A stretch of DNA of 64,000 bases, from the NCBI RefSeq assembly GCF_040717455.1, contig NZ_JBFEFH010000001.1, positions 434,001-498,000 of the forward strand. Direction: 5' to 3'. This document shows positions 1 through 8,327 of the stretch, one piece after another. Under the pieces are notes generated by a model. That model had not been told where the DNA came from. It saw only the letters and a program-made list of their open reading frames with translations, and made no database searches. The translations under genes were made by a program, and so were the position numbers. Numbering within the stretch: the first letter of the stretch is position 1; the number at the start of each line of letters is the position of its first letter. The stretch comes from Tautonia sp040717455. GTDB lineage: Bacteria > Planctomycetota > Planctomycetia > Isosphaerales > Isosphaeraceae.

Positions 1-477
1 CTGCACGAGGATCCCGGTGTAGCGGTGGTCGGGGTGGTAATCGTTCGGCCGGTGCGAGATGACGAGGTCGGCCTCCCACTCCCGGATCAGCCGGGTGATC
101 GTCCGGCGGTTCTCGAGCGTCGGCATCAGCTCGCCGTCGTGGATGTCGAGCACCTCGGTCTCGATCCCGAGGATCTCGGCACAGCGCTCGACCTCGGCGG
201 TCCGGCGCTGGGCGAGCGCGCCGCCGGCCATCTCGTGGTGGCCGATGTCGCCGTTGGTCGTGCTGACGAACTTGACCTTGTGGCCGAGCTTGGCCCATCG
301 GGCGGCGGTGCCGCCGGCCTTCAACTCGCAGTCGTCCGGGTGGGCGCCGAAGACGATGATCCGGAGCGGCCGATCGGCGTCGGCGGCGTCGTCCTGGCCG
401 GAGGCGGCCTGGCACCAGGGGAGGACGAGAACCAGCGAAAGCCATGCGAGGTGCCGGGCGGGTGAAGTCCAGGTCAT
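1..477 (-). CDS. PIG-L family deacetylase, secreted (C-terminus outside window)
   Basis: The frame is open from an ATG at 477 (minus strand) to the window edge, so only the first 159 codons are seen. The N-terminus (about residues 1-28, ending AASGQ) looks like a signal peptide, so the protein probably acts outside the cytoplasm. The LmbE/PIG-L zinc signature GAHPDDCELKAGG lies at residues 44-56 (HPDD at 46-49), and a second motif, NDYHPDHRYTG, lies near residue 145. The family hydrolyses N-acetyl groups from GlcNAc-type substrates; exported copies are common in planctomycetes, with unknown substrates. It diverges from the gene beginning at 775, with a 297-base gap that would hold both promoters. 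The family call is firm; the substrate is not known. Confidence 0.88.
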   Translation of the reverse strand, partial: MTWTSPARHLAWLSLVLVLPWCQAASGQDDAADADRPLRIIVFGAHPDDCELKAGGTAARWAKLGHKVKFVSTTNGDIGHHEMAGGALAQRRTAEVERCAEILGIETEVLDIHDGELMPTLENRRTITRLIREWEADLVISHRPNDYHPDHRYTGILVQ

Positions 478-774
478 CGGCGGTGGTCTCCTGTCTGATG
501 GAGGCAGATTGAGGTCCGTGTAGCAATGGTTCTATCGCGGTCCGCGTCCCGGGTCGAGCACTCGCTGCCGGGCGCCGACAGCGGCGATCGTTCCCGGTAC
601 ACTGGCAATCGGTGGGCGGAGCTCGCCCAGACGGCGTGACCGTCCCCCCCGATTCGGGGCGGATCGAGGTCGCGCATCGGGCCGTCCGATCCGCTCCCGA
701 AGCCCCCGATCGAGCACGCAGACGCGCGAAGTATTGGTCGTCCGACGAACCCGAAACGGCCCGGAGGTCGCACC

Positions 775-2598
775 GTGATTGCCCGGAAATCGCCTGCTCG
801 CGGACTGGCCTGCTGCCTGTGCGGCATCGGCCTGATGGCACTCGGGCCGATGGGGCTCCGAGGCGGCCAACTCCCGCCGGGGGGCCGCGAGTCGGCCGAA
901 CTGCGCGATGGCCAACGCGTCTCGGGGCAGCTCAGCACGTCCCCCGACGGCCTGATCGTCTTCCAGCCCGACTCGGGAGACTCCCCGATCCCGGTCGAAC
1001 GGATTGCCCGCCTGCAAGGCCTCGGCGCGGAGGAGCCGGCCGCGCGCCGGGCGGAGGAATCGCAGCCGTTCCTCCTCTCGATCGGGTTCGATCAGCGCCT
1101 CTCCGGGCGACTGCTTGCCGTGGACGAGCAGGCGATCGCGATGACGCTCGGGCCGGACGACCAGCCGGTGACCATCGATCGCCGGGCGGTGTCGTCCCTG
1201 ATCCAGCGGCCGGGAGAGGCCCAGGTCTTCCTCGATCGGTTCGAAGGGGCCGACCCGTTGGAACCCTGGACGCTCGAGCCGGGGGCGGCCGTCGCCCCGC
1301 GGGAGGACGACGACGGGTCGTTCCTGGAACTCCAGCCGGCCGGCTCGCAGGCCCGACTAAGCCTCCCGGAACCGGTCGATGCCGGTCGGTTCGAGTGTTC
1401 GTTTTACTGGGAAGGGGAGCGGGTCGCCGGCCACCGCTGGTTCGCCGATCTGATCTTCGACGGCCCGAACGGCGAGGAGGTCACGCGGGTCGTGCTCGGT
1501 TGGCGCGACGAGTTTCCGTCGGTCGAGTCGCGGGGGGGCCCGGAGATCGTGGTGCAACCCTTGATCCTCGAGCCGGGGTGGCATCGCCTCGTCGTTCGGT
1601 TCGGCCCGGGGCGAACCCTGCTGACCATCGACGGGAACGAGCTGGGCCGAGGGGGGGGGCCGAGGGGGTCGCTCCTGGCCGTCCGATTCCAGGCCGAAGC
1701 CTCCCGAGACGCAGGCGACGCGGGAGAGGTCGTCGCCCGGGTCGATGACCTCCACGTGATCCGCTCGTTCGAGCCGACGAACTCCCCCGAGATCGACCCG
1801 ACCCAGGACGAGTTACGCCTGGTTTCCGGCGACCAGATCTGGGGTTCGGTCGAGTCGGCCGACGAGCGAGGGGTCCGCATCCGGATCCTCGGGACCGTTC
1901 GGGAGGCGTCGTGGTCCCAGGTGGCGGGGATCTTCTTCCGCCGCGTCGCGGTCGCCTCGGAACCGCTCGCGGGGACCTGGGTGCGGGTCGAGTGGGCGGT
2001 GGGCGACCCGGAATCGCGATCGGACCGGCTGGAGGGGATGATCGAGGGCGTCGACCGGGACGGCTACCGGATCGCGGTCCCGTATGTCGGGACGGTGACC
2101 ATCCCGAGGGATCGGCTCCGCGAGCTGGAATTCCTCGGCCGGACGCGCCGGCAGGTCATCGACCCGCACGCCCGACACCTGGGCGATCAGATCATGCCCG
2201 AACTCGATCCCCCCTTGCCCGATGCCGACGAGTACGAGGTGACGTTCCCGATCGAAGCGATCCCCGAGGGGCCGATCTCCCTGGTGATCGATGCCGTGCA
2301 TGTCGAAGGGGAATTCGAGGGCGGGCGGTTCGCCGAGGAGCTCCGGGCCGGATTCCAGCGGACCATTCTGCGGATCAATGGCGAGGAGTTCGACGCCCTG
2401 AATCGCCACGTCCGCGACCCGAATCGGACCCCACGCCGGCTCCGGATTCCGATCCCGTTGGATCGGCTGCAGCTCGGCGAGAATCGGCTTCGTTTCGAGC
2501 AGCTCGGCCGGGAACAGGACGAGGACTATCGAGACGATCTCGGCGTGCTCCAGATCGCCCTGGAATGGGGAGAGCCGGAGCAGGCCGAGTCGGACTGA
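775..2598 (+). CDS. Secreted hypothetical protein, 607 aa, LamG-like middle
   Basis: GTG start with a good ribosome binding site (ggaggtc, 7 bases upstream). Residues about 8-32 are hydrophobic and read as a signal peptide. Residues about 150-325 contain beta-rich sequence with the DRFEG..PLEPW pattern and a late DGNELGRG segment, as in concanavalin/LamG-type folds; the remainder holds repeated short beta segments such as LVSGDQIWGSVES (around 343) and RLEGMIEGVDRDGY (around 420), suggestive of small beta-barrel repeats. No catalytic motif is visible. It stands alone, converging with the next minus-strand gene (33-base gap). I do not recognise a named family; a carbohydrate- or surface-binding role is only a guess from the fold-like pattern. 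Confidence 0.75.
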   Translation: MIARKSPARGLACCLCGIGLMALGPMGLRGGQLPPGGRESAELRDGQRVSGQLSTSPDGLIVFQPDSGDSPIPVERIARLQGLGAEEPAARRAEESQPFLLSIGFDQRLSGRLLAVDEQAIAMTLGPDDQPVTIDRRAVSSLIQRPGEAQVFLDRFEGADPLEPWTLEPGAAVAPREDDDGSFLELQPAGSQARLSLPEPVDAGRFECSFYWEGERVAGHRWFADLIFDGPNGEEVTRVVLGWRDEFPSVESRGGPEIVVQPLILEPGWHRLVVRFGPGRTLLTIDGNELGRGGGPRGSLLAVRFQAEASRDAGDAGEVVARVDDLHVIRSFEPTNSPEIDPTQDELRLVSGDQIWGSVESADERGVRIRILGTVREASWSQVAGIFFRRVAVASEPLAGTWVRVEWAVGDPESRSDRLEGMIEGVDRDGYRIAVPYVGTVTIPRDRLRELEFLGRTRRQVIDPHARHLGDQIMPELDPPLPDADEYEVTFPIEAIPEGPISLVIDAVHVEGEFEGGRFAEELRAGFQRTILRINGEEFDALNRHVRDPNRTPRRLRIPIPLDRLQLGENRLRFEQLGREQDEDYRDDLGVLQIALEWGEPEQAESD

Positions 2599-2631
2599 GC
2601 TCGGGGCGTGATTGCCCCCCGGGCGGGCGGA

Positions 2632-4272
2632 TCAGTCGTCCTGATCGCGGAACGAATTGATGTAGCTCTGGACGTGCTGCTCGATGTGCCGGGGCACTTT
2701 CTGGTTGGTCAGCGCCTCGGCCTGGGCGGCGGTGCTGGCCTCGGTGACGGCCTGGGCCTCGATGATGCTCTCGCCGATCGTCTGGGCATTCGGGGGGCCG
2801 AAGCCTTCCTGCACCGCCTTCCCCCGGCCGAGCTGCTGCTTGACCTGGGTGTTGAACGTGCTCGTGTTGTCGGCGGCGATCGGACGATCGCCCTGACCGC
2901 GACCCTGGCCCAGCCCGTTCCCGGGGTTGTTCCCCATGTTCTGCCCGAAGGCATTCATGCCGCTTAGGCGGTCGCCCATCTGGTTCAGGCCGTCGCCGCC
3001 GGTCATGCCGTCCTTGGCCATCTCCAGGTCGGCCATGGTGGAGTCGAGCATCTCCAGTTCCGCCAGGTCGCTGGCCATCTGCTGGAGCTGCTCCTGGCTC
3101 ATCCCGAGCGCATTGGCCGCTTGCTGGAGATCCCCCTCGGAGAGCTGTTGCTGCGCCTGGCCGAGCTGCTGGGCCAGTTGCTGGAGCTTCTGCAGGTCTT
3201 CGGCCTGGTCGTTGAGCCGGGCCATCTGCTGCTCGAACTGTTCCTGGCTGATCGCGCCCCGGTCGCGGGCCTCTTCGAGCTGCTTCTTCCGCTCGTCGAG
3301 GTTCGCGAGTTCTTCGAGCTGCTGCTTCATCTCGCCGAGCTGCTCGCGGAGATCCTGCTTCTCCTGGTCGGACATCGAGCCGGAGAGGAGCTTGTCGCGC
3401 AACTCGTTCACCTTCTCGGCGGCCTGCTGGAAGTCCCCCTTCGCCAGCTCTCGGGCGAACTCGTCGGCCGGGCCGTCGGAGGTCATCTGGTCGAGCTGCT
3501 GGAGCTTCTTGCTGACCTGCTGGGAATCGCCGATCTGCTTCTGTCGTTCTTCCAGCGCATTGGTCAGGGAGTTGAGCTTGACCAAGGCCTCATCCTTCTC
3601 GCTGGGAGGGGCCTTGGACAGGGCTTCCGCGGCCTTCTCGATCTCGACGAGCAGCTTGTCGCTCTCGGCGAAGGCGGCCTGATCGAGCTTCTGCCGGGTC
3701 TCGGCGATCCTCTTGTTCAGGGCGTCGGCCTGCTTGGCGATCGCTTCGAGCTGCTCCGGATCGATCGGGTCGGCCTGGGTGGTCGTGGCCCGTGAAAGCT
3801 CGGGTACGAAGAGGAGACCCACGGCCAGGAGCCCGGTCGCCACGGGGAGCCAGGCCGCCCGGGGGACCTTGGGGCCGAACGGGCCGGCGACGTCGAGCGA
3901 GTCCAGATGCCGCTTCGTGTCCTCGATCAGGGCACGCCCGGCCGGCGTCTCGAGCAGGTCGGCCGGGAGCGTGAGGGCGGTGCCCAGTCGCTCGTTCAGG
4001 TGGAAGGCGCGGTCGATGGCGACGGCGGCGTCGAGCCGGCTCGGCCCGCCGAGCACGGCAATCAGGAGGGCGAGCGTGACCCCCGCCCCCCCGGCGGCCG
4101 CGAACAGGAGCGGATGGCTCAGGGGGAGCGGCTCGGCCATGATCTTCCCGACGCCGATGGCGACCGCCGTCAGGAACAGGGCTGCCCCCAGGCACCAGAC
4201 CAGGGCCGAGAGGAACCGTTGGAACCGCAATCGCCGCCAGACCCTGCCGATCTGCGAGTCGAAGTCGCTCAC
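2632..4272 (-). CDS. Membrane-anchored Gln-rich coiled-coil protein, 546 aa
   Basis: Three hydrophobic segments (about residues 18-42, 54-77 and 143-163) are followed by a long helical region (about 170-420) dominated by Q, E, L, A and K with heptad-like spacing, then a Gly/Asn-rich stretch (about 425-455) and a short conserved-looking tail ending FRDQDD. This layout resembles the DUF4175-type membrane proteins of planctomycetes and alphaproteobacteria, in which the helical part faces the periplasm. No enzymatic motif is seen. It is a single-gene unit on the minus strand, divergent from the small basic gene at 4509. A scaffold or envelope-associated role is inference from the architecture only. 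Confidence 0.75.
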   Translation of the reverse strand: MSDFDSQIGRVWRRLRFQRFLSALVWCLGAALFLTAVAIGVGKIMAEPLPLSHPLLFAAAGGAGVTLALLIAVLGGPSRLDAAVAIDRAFHLNERLGTALTLPADLLETPAGRALIEDTKRHLDSLDVAGPFGPKVPRAAWLPVATGLLAVGLLFVPELSRATTTQADPIDPEQLEAIAKQADALNKRIAETRQKLDQAAFAESDKLLVEIEKAAEALSKAPPSEKDEALVKLNSLTNALEERQKQIGDSQQVSKKLQQLDQMTSDGPADEFARELAKGDFQQAAEKVNELRDKLLSGSMSDQEKQDLREQLGEMKQQLEELANLDERKKQLEEARDRGAISQEQFEQQMARLNDQAEDLQKLQQLAQQLGQAQQQLSEGDLQQAANALGMSQEQLQQMASDLAELEMLDSTMADLEMAKDGMTGGDGLNQMGDRLSGMNAFGQNMGNNPGNGLGQGRGQGDRPIAADNTSTFNTQVKQQLGRGKAVQEGFGPPNAQTIGESIIEAQAVTEASTAAQAEALTNQKVPRHIEQHVQSYINSFRDQDD

Positions 4273-4508
4273 TTGCCTTGCTCCCTCGTCTGGACCTGCC
4301 GGGCAATTTCTGGATGGGCCGATGGCCTGTTACGAGTGTACGAAGCGGGCGCCTCGCCTTCAAGTCTCGGCGCCGAAGGGTTTCGGACATCGGCGGGGAA
4401 ATTCCGGCCCAGGATACCTTGAACCGGGGGCGGTGCTCAGGCCATAATCATGGTTTCTCGCCCCTTCGAACCGGGTGGCGGTCCAGATCGACACGGGAAG
4501 CCCTTGTC

Positions 4509-4655
4509 ATGAAGAAGAAGACGAAGCATCGCAAAAGCTATGCGTGGCGGAAACGAGCCGACAGCTCCCCGGTGGCCAAGGGTCGTCGTCGGAAGCGGAT
4601 CGGTGTGCGGAACCCGAGCAAACTGCGATTCGCGGGCGGCAAGAAGAAGTCCTGA
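4509..4655 (+). CDS. Small, very basic protein, 48 aa
   Basis: ATG start at 4509; the product begins MKKKTKHRKSYAW and ends AGGKKKS. Nearly half the residues are Lys or Arg, with only one aromatic cluster (SYAW). The size and charge are like those of small ribosomal proteins (bL34/bL35 class) or nucleic-acid-binding peptides, but I cannot align it to any of them. Support for its being real: a long uninterrupted basic composition and a strong hairpin 40 bases after the stop codon. Transcription is divergent from the coiled-coil protein gene. The function is unknown. Confidence 0.6.
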   Translation: MKKKTKHRKSYAWRKRADSSPVAKGRRRKRIGVRNPSKLRFAGGKKKS

Positions 4656-4693
4656 CGCCGCTTCGAGTCTCGGTGACGAAGCCTTGCTTGAAA

Positions 4694-4743
4694 ACGGGGC
4701 CGGGCGTCGACCCATTTTGACATGGGTCGACGCCCGGCCCCGT
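4694..4743. terminator. Perfect 21-bp inverted repeat between convergent genes
   Basis: Arms 4694-4714 and 4723-4743 pair without mismatch around an 8-base loop (ttttgaca). The stem is very GC-rich. It sits between the small basic gene (plus) and the sufT end of the suf operon (minus), so it could stop transcription from both sides. There is no clear T-tract after either arm, so it is not a textbook intrinsic terminator; a strong RNA 3'-end stabilising hairpin is the alternative. Confidence 0.65.
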
Positions 4744-4812
4744 GTCTTGCGCGTGACGAGTCAGTGGCCCTTGAAGGCCGAGAACCCACGCGACACGATC
4801 GCAACGCAGCGG

Positions 4813-5169
4813 TCAGAACATCCCCAGCTCGTCCCGGGCGTCTTCCGACATGCGGTCCGGGGACCAAGGGGGATTCATGACCAGCCGGACGTTGGCTTTC
4901 GAGACCCCCTGGAGCGACTCGATCACCTCGGTGGCCTCCCGGATGATCTGGGGGCCGGCCGGGCAGGCCGGCGAGGTCAAGGTCATCTCGACGTCGACCT
5001 CGCCCTCTCGGCTGGCGACCGTGTAGACGAGGCCGAGGTCCACGATGTTGACGCCGATCTCGGGGTCCTTCACGGCCTTCAACGCGGTCAGGACGACCTC
5101 CTGATCGGGGCCTTGACCGGCGTCGAGCGGCGGAGACGATTCGGGCTGGGGCGTGGCGGAGTCGGTCAT
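4813..5169 (-). CDS. sufT: SufT / MIP18-family iron-sulfur assembly protein
   Basis: 118 aa, last gene of the suf operon. The DUF59/MIP18 core is clear: DPEIGVNIVDLGLVY (residues about 35-49), the cysteine-bearing loop LTSPACPAG (about 64-72), and the closing W-S-P-D-R-M-S-E-D-A-R-D-E-L segment near the C-terminus. Family members help maturation of Fe-S clusters in the cytoplasm. The first 22 residues are a low-complexity extension rich in P, S and Q. The gene starts 66 bases after the sufE stop codon in the same direction. Confidence 0.9.
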   Translation of the reverse strand: MTDSATPQPESSPPLDAGQGPDQEVVLTALKAVKDPEIGVNIVDLGLVYTVASREGEVDVEMTLTSPACPAGPQIIREATEVIESLQGVSKANVRLVMNPPWSPDRMSEDARDELGMF

Positions 5170-5235
5170 GGCGAGGAAATCCAGGAAAAAAAGGCGGCGA
5201 CGATCGGACTTGCGGGACGAAGGTGGGGTCGGTCC

Positions 5236-5685
5236 TCAGCGCTCCGGGGCCTGATCGGGCTCGCTCGTCGCCTCGGTGCGAGCCACCATGGCCTTCAGCC
5301 GGTAGAGGACGCCGGAGAGGCCGGCCGTGCGCTGCATGCCCAGCAGCTCGGCCATGCCGGACCGCTGGATCAGGTCGTTCGGGACGCTCAGGACGTCTTC
5401 GACCGAGGCGCCGTCGAGCCCCCGGACCAGCAGGCACACGAAGCCCCGGACGGTCGGGGCCTCGGGCGGGACGTCCGCGAAGAGGTGGACACGAGGCCCT
5501 TCGCGTTCCAGGAAGAGGAAGACCGGCGACTGGCACTCGGGCACCCGGTGCTCCTCGTCCTTCTTCTGTGAGAGCCGGTCGGGGAGCGGCGGCAAGTCGT
5601 TCGCCAGGTCGATCAGGAGTTCGATCCGCTCCTGGCGATCGGCCTCGCGCAGTTCCTCGACGAGTTCATCGAGCGCAGGGGGCAA
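5236..5685 (-). CDS. sufE: SufE-family sulfur acceptor
   Basis: 149 aa. The SufE signature HRVPECQSPVFL places the sulfur-accepting cysteine at residue 51, followed by the usual VRGFVCLLVRGLDG segment (about 99-112) and a C-terminal LIQRSGMAELLGMQRTAG stretch. In characterised systems SufE accepts persulfide sulfur from the cysteine desulfurase SufS and passes it to SufBCD. Here no sufS is adjacent; the gene just upstream is a rhodanese, which raises the question of which enzyme loads Cys51. Confidence 0.92.
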   Translation of the reverse strand: MPPALDELVEELREADRQERIELLIDLANDLPPLPDRLSQKKDEEHRVPECQSPVFLFLEREGPRVHLFADVPPEAPTVRGFVCLLVRGLDGASVEDVLSVPNDLIQRSGMAELLGMQRTAGLSGVLYRLKAMVARTEATSEPDQAPER

Positions 5686-5749
5686 CGGTCCATCTCCCTC
5701 GGGTTCGGGGCCAGTCGGTCAGAGCGGTTCCGAGACGAGGCGCCGGGAC

Positions 5750-6604
5750 TTATTCGGAGCCTCGGGCAACAGGAACGCCGACGAGGTTCCCCCATTCGGT
5801 CCAGGAACCGTCATAATTGCGCACCTTGGGATAACCGAGCAGGTAAGTCAGGACGAACCAGGTCAGGCTCGACCGCTCGCCGATCCGGCAGTAGGCGACG
5901 ACCTCGTCCGCCGAGTTCAGCCCGGCTTCCTGCTCGAAGATCGCCTTCAATTCGTCGGCCGACTTGAAGGTGCCGTCCTCGTTGACCGCGCGGGACCAGG
6001 GGACGCTCTTCGCGCCGGGAATATGGCCGGCGCGGAGCGAACCCTCTTGCGGGTAATCGGGCATGTGCAGGAGTTCCCCGGTGTACTCGCCGGGGCTCCG
6101 CACGTCGATCAGCTTCTTGCCGGCCTTCTGGTGGGCGAGCACCTCGTCGCGGAAGATCCGGATCGCCGAGGGGTCGCTCCCCTTGACCGTGTAGTCGGTC
6201 CGGGGATAGCTGGGAGTCTCCTTGCTCAGCGGCCGGTCCTGGTCGATCCAGAGCTTGCGGCCGCCGTCCATGATCCGGCAGTCATCGTGCCCGAACAGCT
6301 TGAAGGCCCAGAAGGCGTAGCAGGCCCACCAGTTCGACTTGTCGCCGTAGAAGACGACCGTGGTGTCGTTGGCGATCCCGCTTCGGGAGCAGATCTCGGC
6401 GAACTTCTCGGCGTCGATGTAGTCTCGGATCAATTGGTCCTGGAGGTCGCCCTGCCAGTCGATCTTGACGGCGCCGGGGACGTGGCCCATGTCGTAGAGC
6501 AGGATGTCTTCATCGCTCTCGACGATCCGGACCCTGGGATCGTCGCGGTGTTGCTCGACCCAGTCGGCGGAGACGAGGATTTCGGGATGTGCGTATTCGG
6601 CCAT
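5750..6604 (-). CDS. Thiosulfate-type sulfurtransferase, two rhodanese domains
   Basis: 284 aa from the ATG at 6604; the frame stays open upstream but the extra sequence is not rhodanese-like. N-terminal inactive rhodanese domain (about 10-125, with VVFYGDKSNWWA) and C-terminal active domain (about 145-275) whose loop AYCRIGERSS holds the catalytic Cys239. CRxGxR/T loops are typical of thiosulfate:cyanide sulfurtransferases (SseA/CysA type) rather than mercaptopyruvate enzymes (CG.GVTA). It lies between sufD and sufE, the place where sufS is found in many Suf operons. A role in supplying persulfide sulfur to SufE or SufBCD is inferred from this position. Confidence 0.9.
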   Translation of the reverse strand: MAEYAHPEILVSADWVEQHRDDPRVRIVESDEDILLYDMGHVPGAVKIDWQGDLQDQLIRDYIDAEKFAEICSRSGIANDTTVVFYGDKSNWWACYAFWAFKLFGHDDCRIMDGGRKLWIDQDRPLSKETPSYPRTDYTVKGSDPSAIRIFRDEVLAHQKAGKKLIDVRSPGEYTGELLHMPDYPQEGSLRAGHIPGAKSVPWSRAVNEDGTFKSADELKAIFEQEAGLNSADEVVAYCRIGERSSLTWFVLTYLLGYPKVRNYDGSWTEWGNLVGVPVARGSE

Positions 6605-6733
6605 GGTCGGGGGGATCCTGGATTCGATCACGAGGGATTCAACGATCCCCGATCGGCGCGAACGCCCTTTGGATCGGGGAACGCCTGAGCGTTCGAGGGA
6701 GACTGAAGAGCGACGGGGGCGGGGCACCTTGCC

Positions 6734-8104
6734 TCAGGAGTCTGCCGCCTCGGCCAGGCTGAGCGAGGACGAGCTGCCATGGCCGAGTTTCTGGGCCACG
6801 GCGTCGGCCAGGGTGTCTCGGACCGGTTCCACGCTGATCCGGTCGTAGACGTTGGCGAAGAACCCTTCGACGATGAGCCGCGTGGCCGAGGCGCGATCGA
6901 CCCCCCGGGCCTGGGCGTAGAAGACCATCTCCGGGTCCACCGGGCCGGCGGTCGCCCCGTGCGTGCATCGGACCTCATTGGCCTCGATCTCGAGGCCGGG
7001 GATCGAGTCGGCCCGGGCGTCCTCGTCGAGGACGAGGTTGTCGTTCTTCTGGTAGGCGTCGGTGTGCTGGGCGTCCGGCTCGACCTTGATCATCCCCCGC
7101 CAGACGAGGCGCGACTTGTCCTTCAAGCCGCCCTTGTACAGCAGGTCGCTCGTCGTGTGCGGCGCCACGTGGTCTTGCCGGGTGATGTAGGTCAGGTTCT
7201 GACGCCCCGAGGTGAACATGACGCCGTTGACCTGAGCCCGGGCCCGCTCGCCCACGAGCGCGACATCCTGATTGACCTTGGCCAGCCGCGAGCCGAGCCC
7301 GCCGACGGTCCATTGCAGGGCCGCCCCGGCCCCCACGACAGCCCGCTCGCGGCTGAAATGCCAGGTGGCATCGTCCCAGTTCTGCACGTTCACGAACCGC
7401 AGCCGCGAATTGCTGCGGAGGATCAGTTCGACGCCGCCGACGTGCAGGCCGGGCTCGTTCCCGCGGCGTGCTCCGGCGGTTTCCTGGACGAGTGTCGCCT
7501 CGGCCCCCTCGTCGAGCAGCACGAGGGTGTGATTGAGATCCGTGGTCCCCTCGGGCGAGAGTCCGACGAGGTGGAACAACGGCACCTCGACCTTGACCCC
7601 CTTCGGCACATACAACACGACGCCGCTGGTCCAGAAGGCCGCATGAAGTGCAGCGAAGGCGTCGGCGTCGACCTGGAACGCCTCGGTCATCAAATGATCG
7701 CGGAGCAAGTCGGGGTGCTCCTTGATCGCGGAGGCGAGGTCGAGAAAGACCGCCCCGCCGAGCCTCTGAGCTTCGGCGAGCCGAGTGGGAAACCCATCGA
7801 CCTGGGCGATGCCGGTCCCATAATGGGAATCAAGACCGGAGGCTGCCGGTTCGAGCGCCTTCCGGGCCGCCTCGGAGGGCTCGCGAGCAGGAGGGGGGGC
7901 AAACCGGTCGAGCTTGAGCGCACGGATGTCGGTGCGTCGCCATTCCTCGTCCCGAAGCGTCGGGAGTGGCGTGGCCTTGAACCGCTCGAACGCCGATCGT
8001 CGGCGGTCGAGTAACCAGCTCGGCTCGTCGCGAGTCTCGAGGAACGAGGTGAAGGTCGCGTCGGTGAAGCCGCCGGCGGCTGGGGTCGTGGTGGCGCTGC
8101 TCAT
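6734..8104 (-). CDS. sufD: SufD, Fe-S scaffold subunit
   Basis: 456 aa from the ATG at 8104 (MSSATTTPAAGG). The N-terminal helical part carries the family motif PTLRDEEWRRTDI (about 49-61); the C-terminal beta-helix contains VKVEVPLFHLVGLSPEG (about 160) and the late GVDRASATRLIVEGFF segment that pairs with SufB/SufC. The conserved histidine region near the C-terminus, CTHGATAGPVDPE, is intact. SufD forms the SufBC2D complex that builds clusters in the cytoplasm. The upstream gap to sufB (223 bases) is the longest within the operon and contains no gene. Confidence 0.95.
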   Translation of the reverse strand: MSSATTTPAAGGFTDATFTSFLETRDEPSWLLDRRRSAFERFKATPLPTLRDEEWRRTDIRALKLDRFAPPPAREPSEAARKALEPAASGLDSHYGTGIAQVDGFPTRLAEAQRLGGAVFLDLASAIKEHPDLLRDHLMTEAFQVDADAFAALHAAFWTSGVVLYVPKGVKVEVPLFHLVGLSPEGTTDLNHTLVLLDEGAEATLVQETAGARRGNEPGLHVGGVELILRSNSRLRFVNVQNWDDATWHFSRERAVVGAGAALQWTVGGLGSRLAKVNQDVALVGERARAQVNGVMFTSGRQNLTYITRQDHVAPHTTSDLLYKGGLKDKSRLVWRGMIKVEPDAQHTDAYQKNDNLVLDEDARADSIPGLEIEANEVRCTHGATAGPVDPEMVFYAQARGVDRASATRLIVEGFFANVYDRISVEPVRDTLADAVAQKLGHGSSSSLSLAEAADS

Positions 8105-8327
8105 CGCATTTGGTCTTGATGTCTTGGGTCGCAGACGGACAGATTCAATCGGCCGATACGTCGGGGCGGGCTCGACCGGCGCAAGGAGGCGCGGGAATCC
8201 GCGGACGAAGCACGATCGGTCGTACGGGGTGCCGACCGGGGCATGGAGGAGGCAACAGATCAACGCCATCGGTCCCCGGGCGGGGCGGGCCGGGAACCGA
8301 TGGTCGGGGCGTGGCAAGGGGTGCTGA

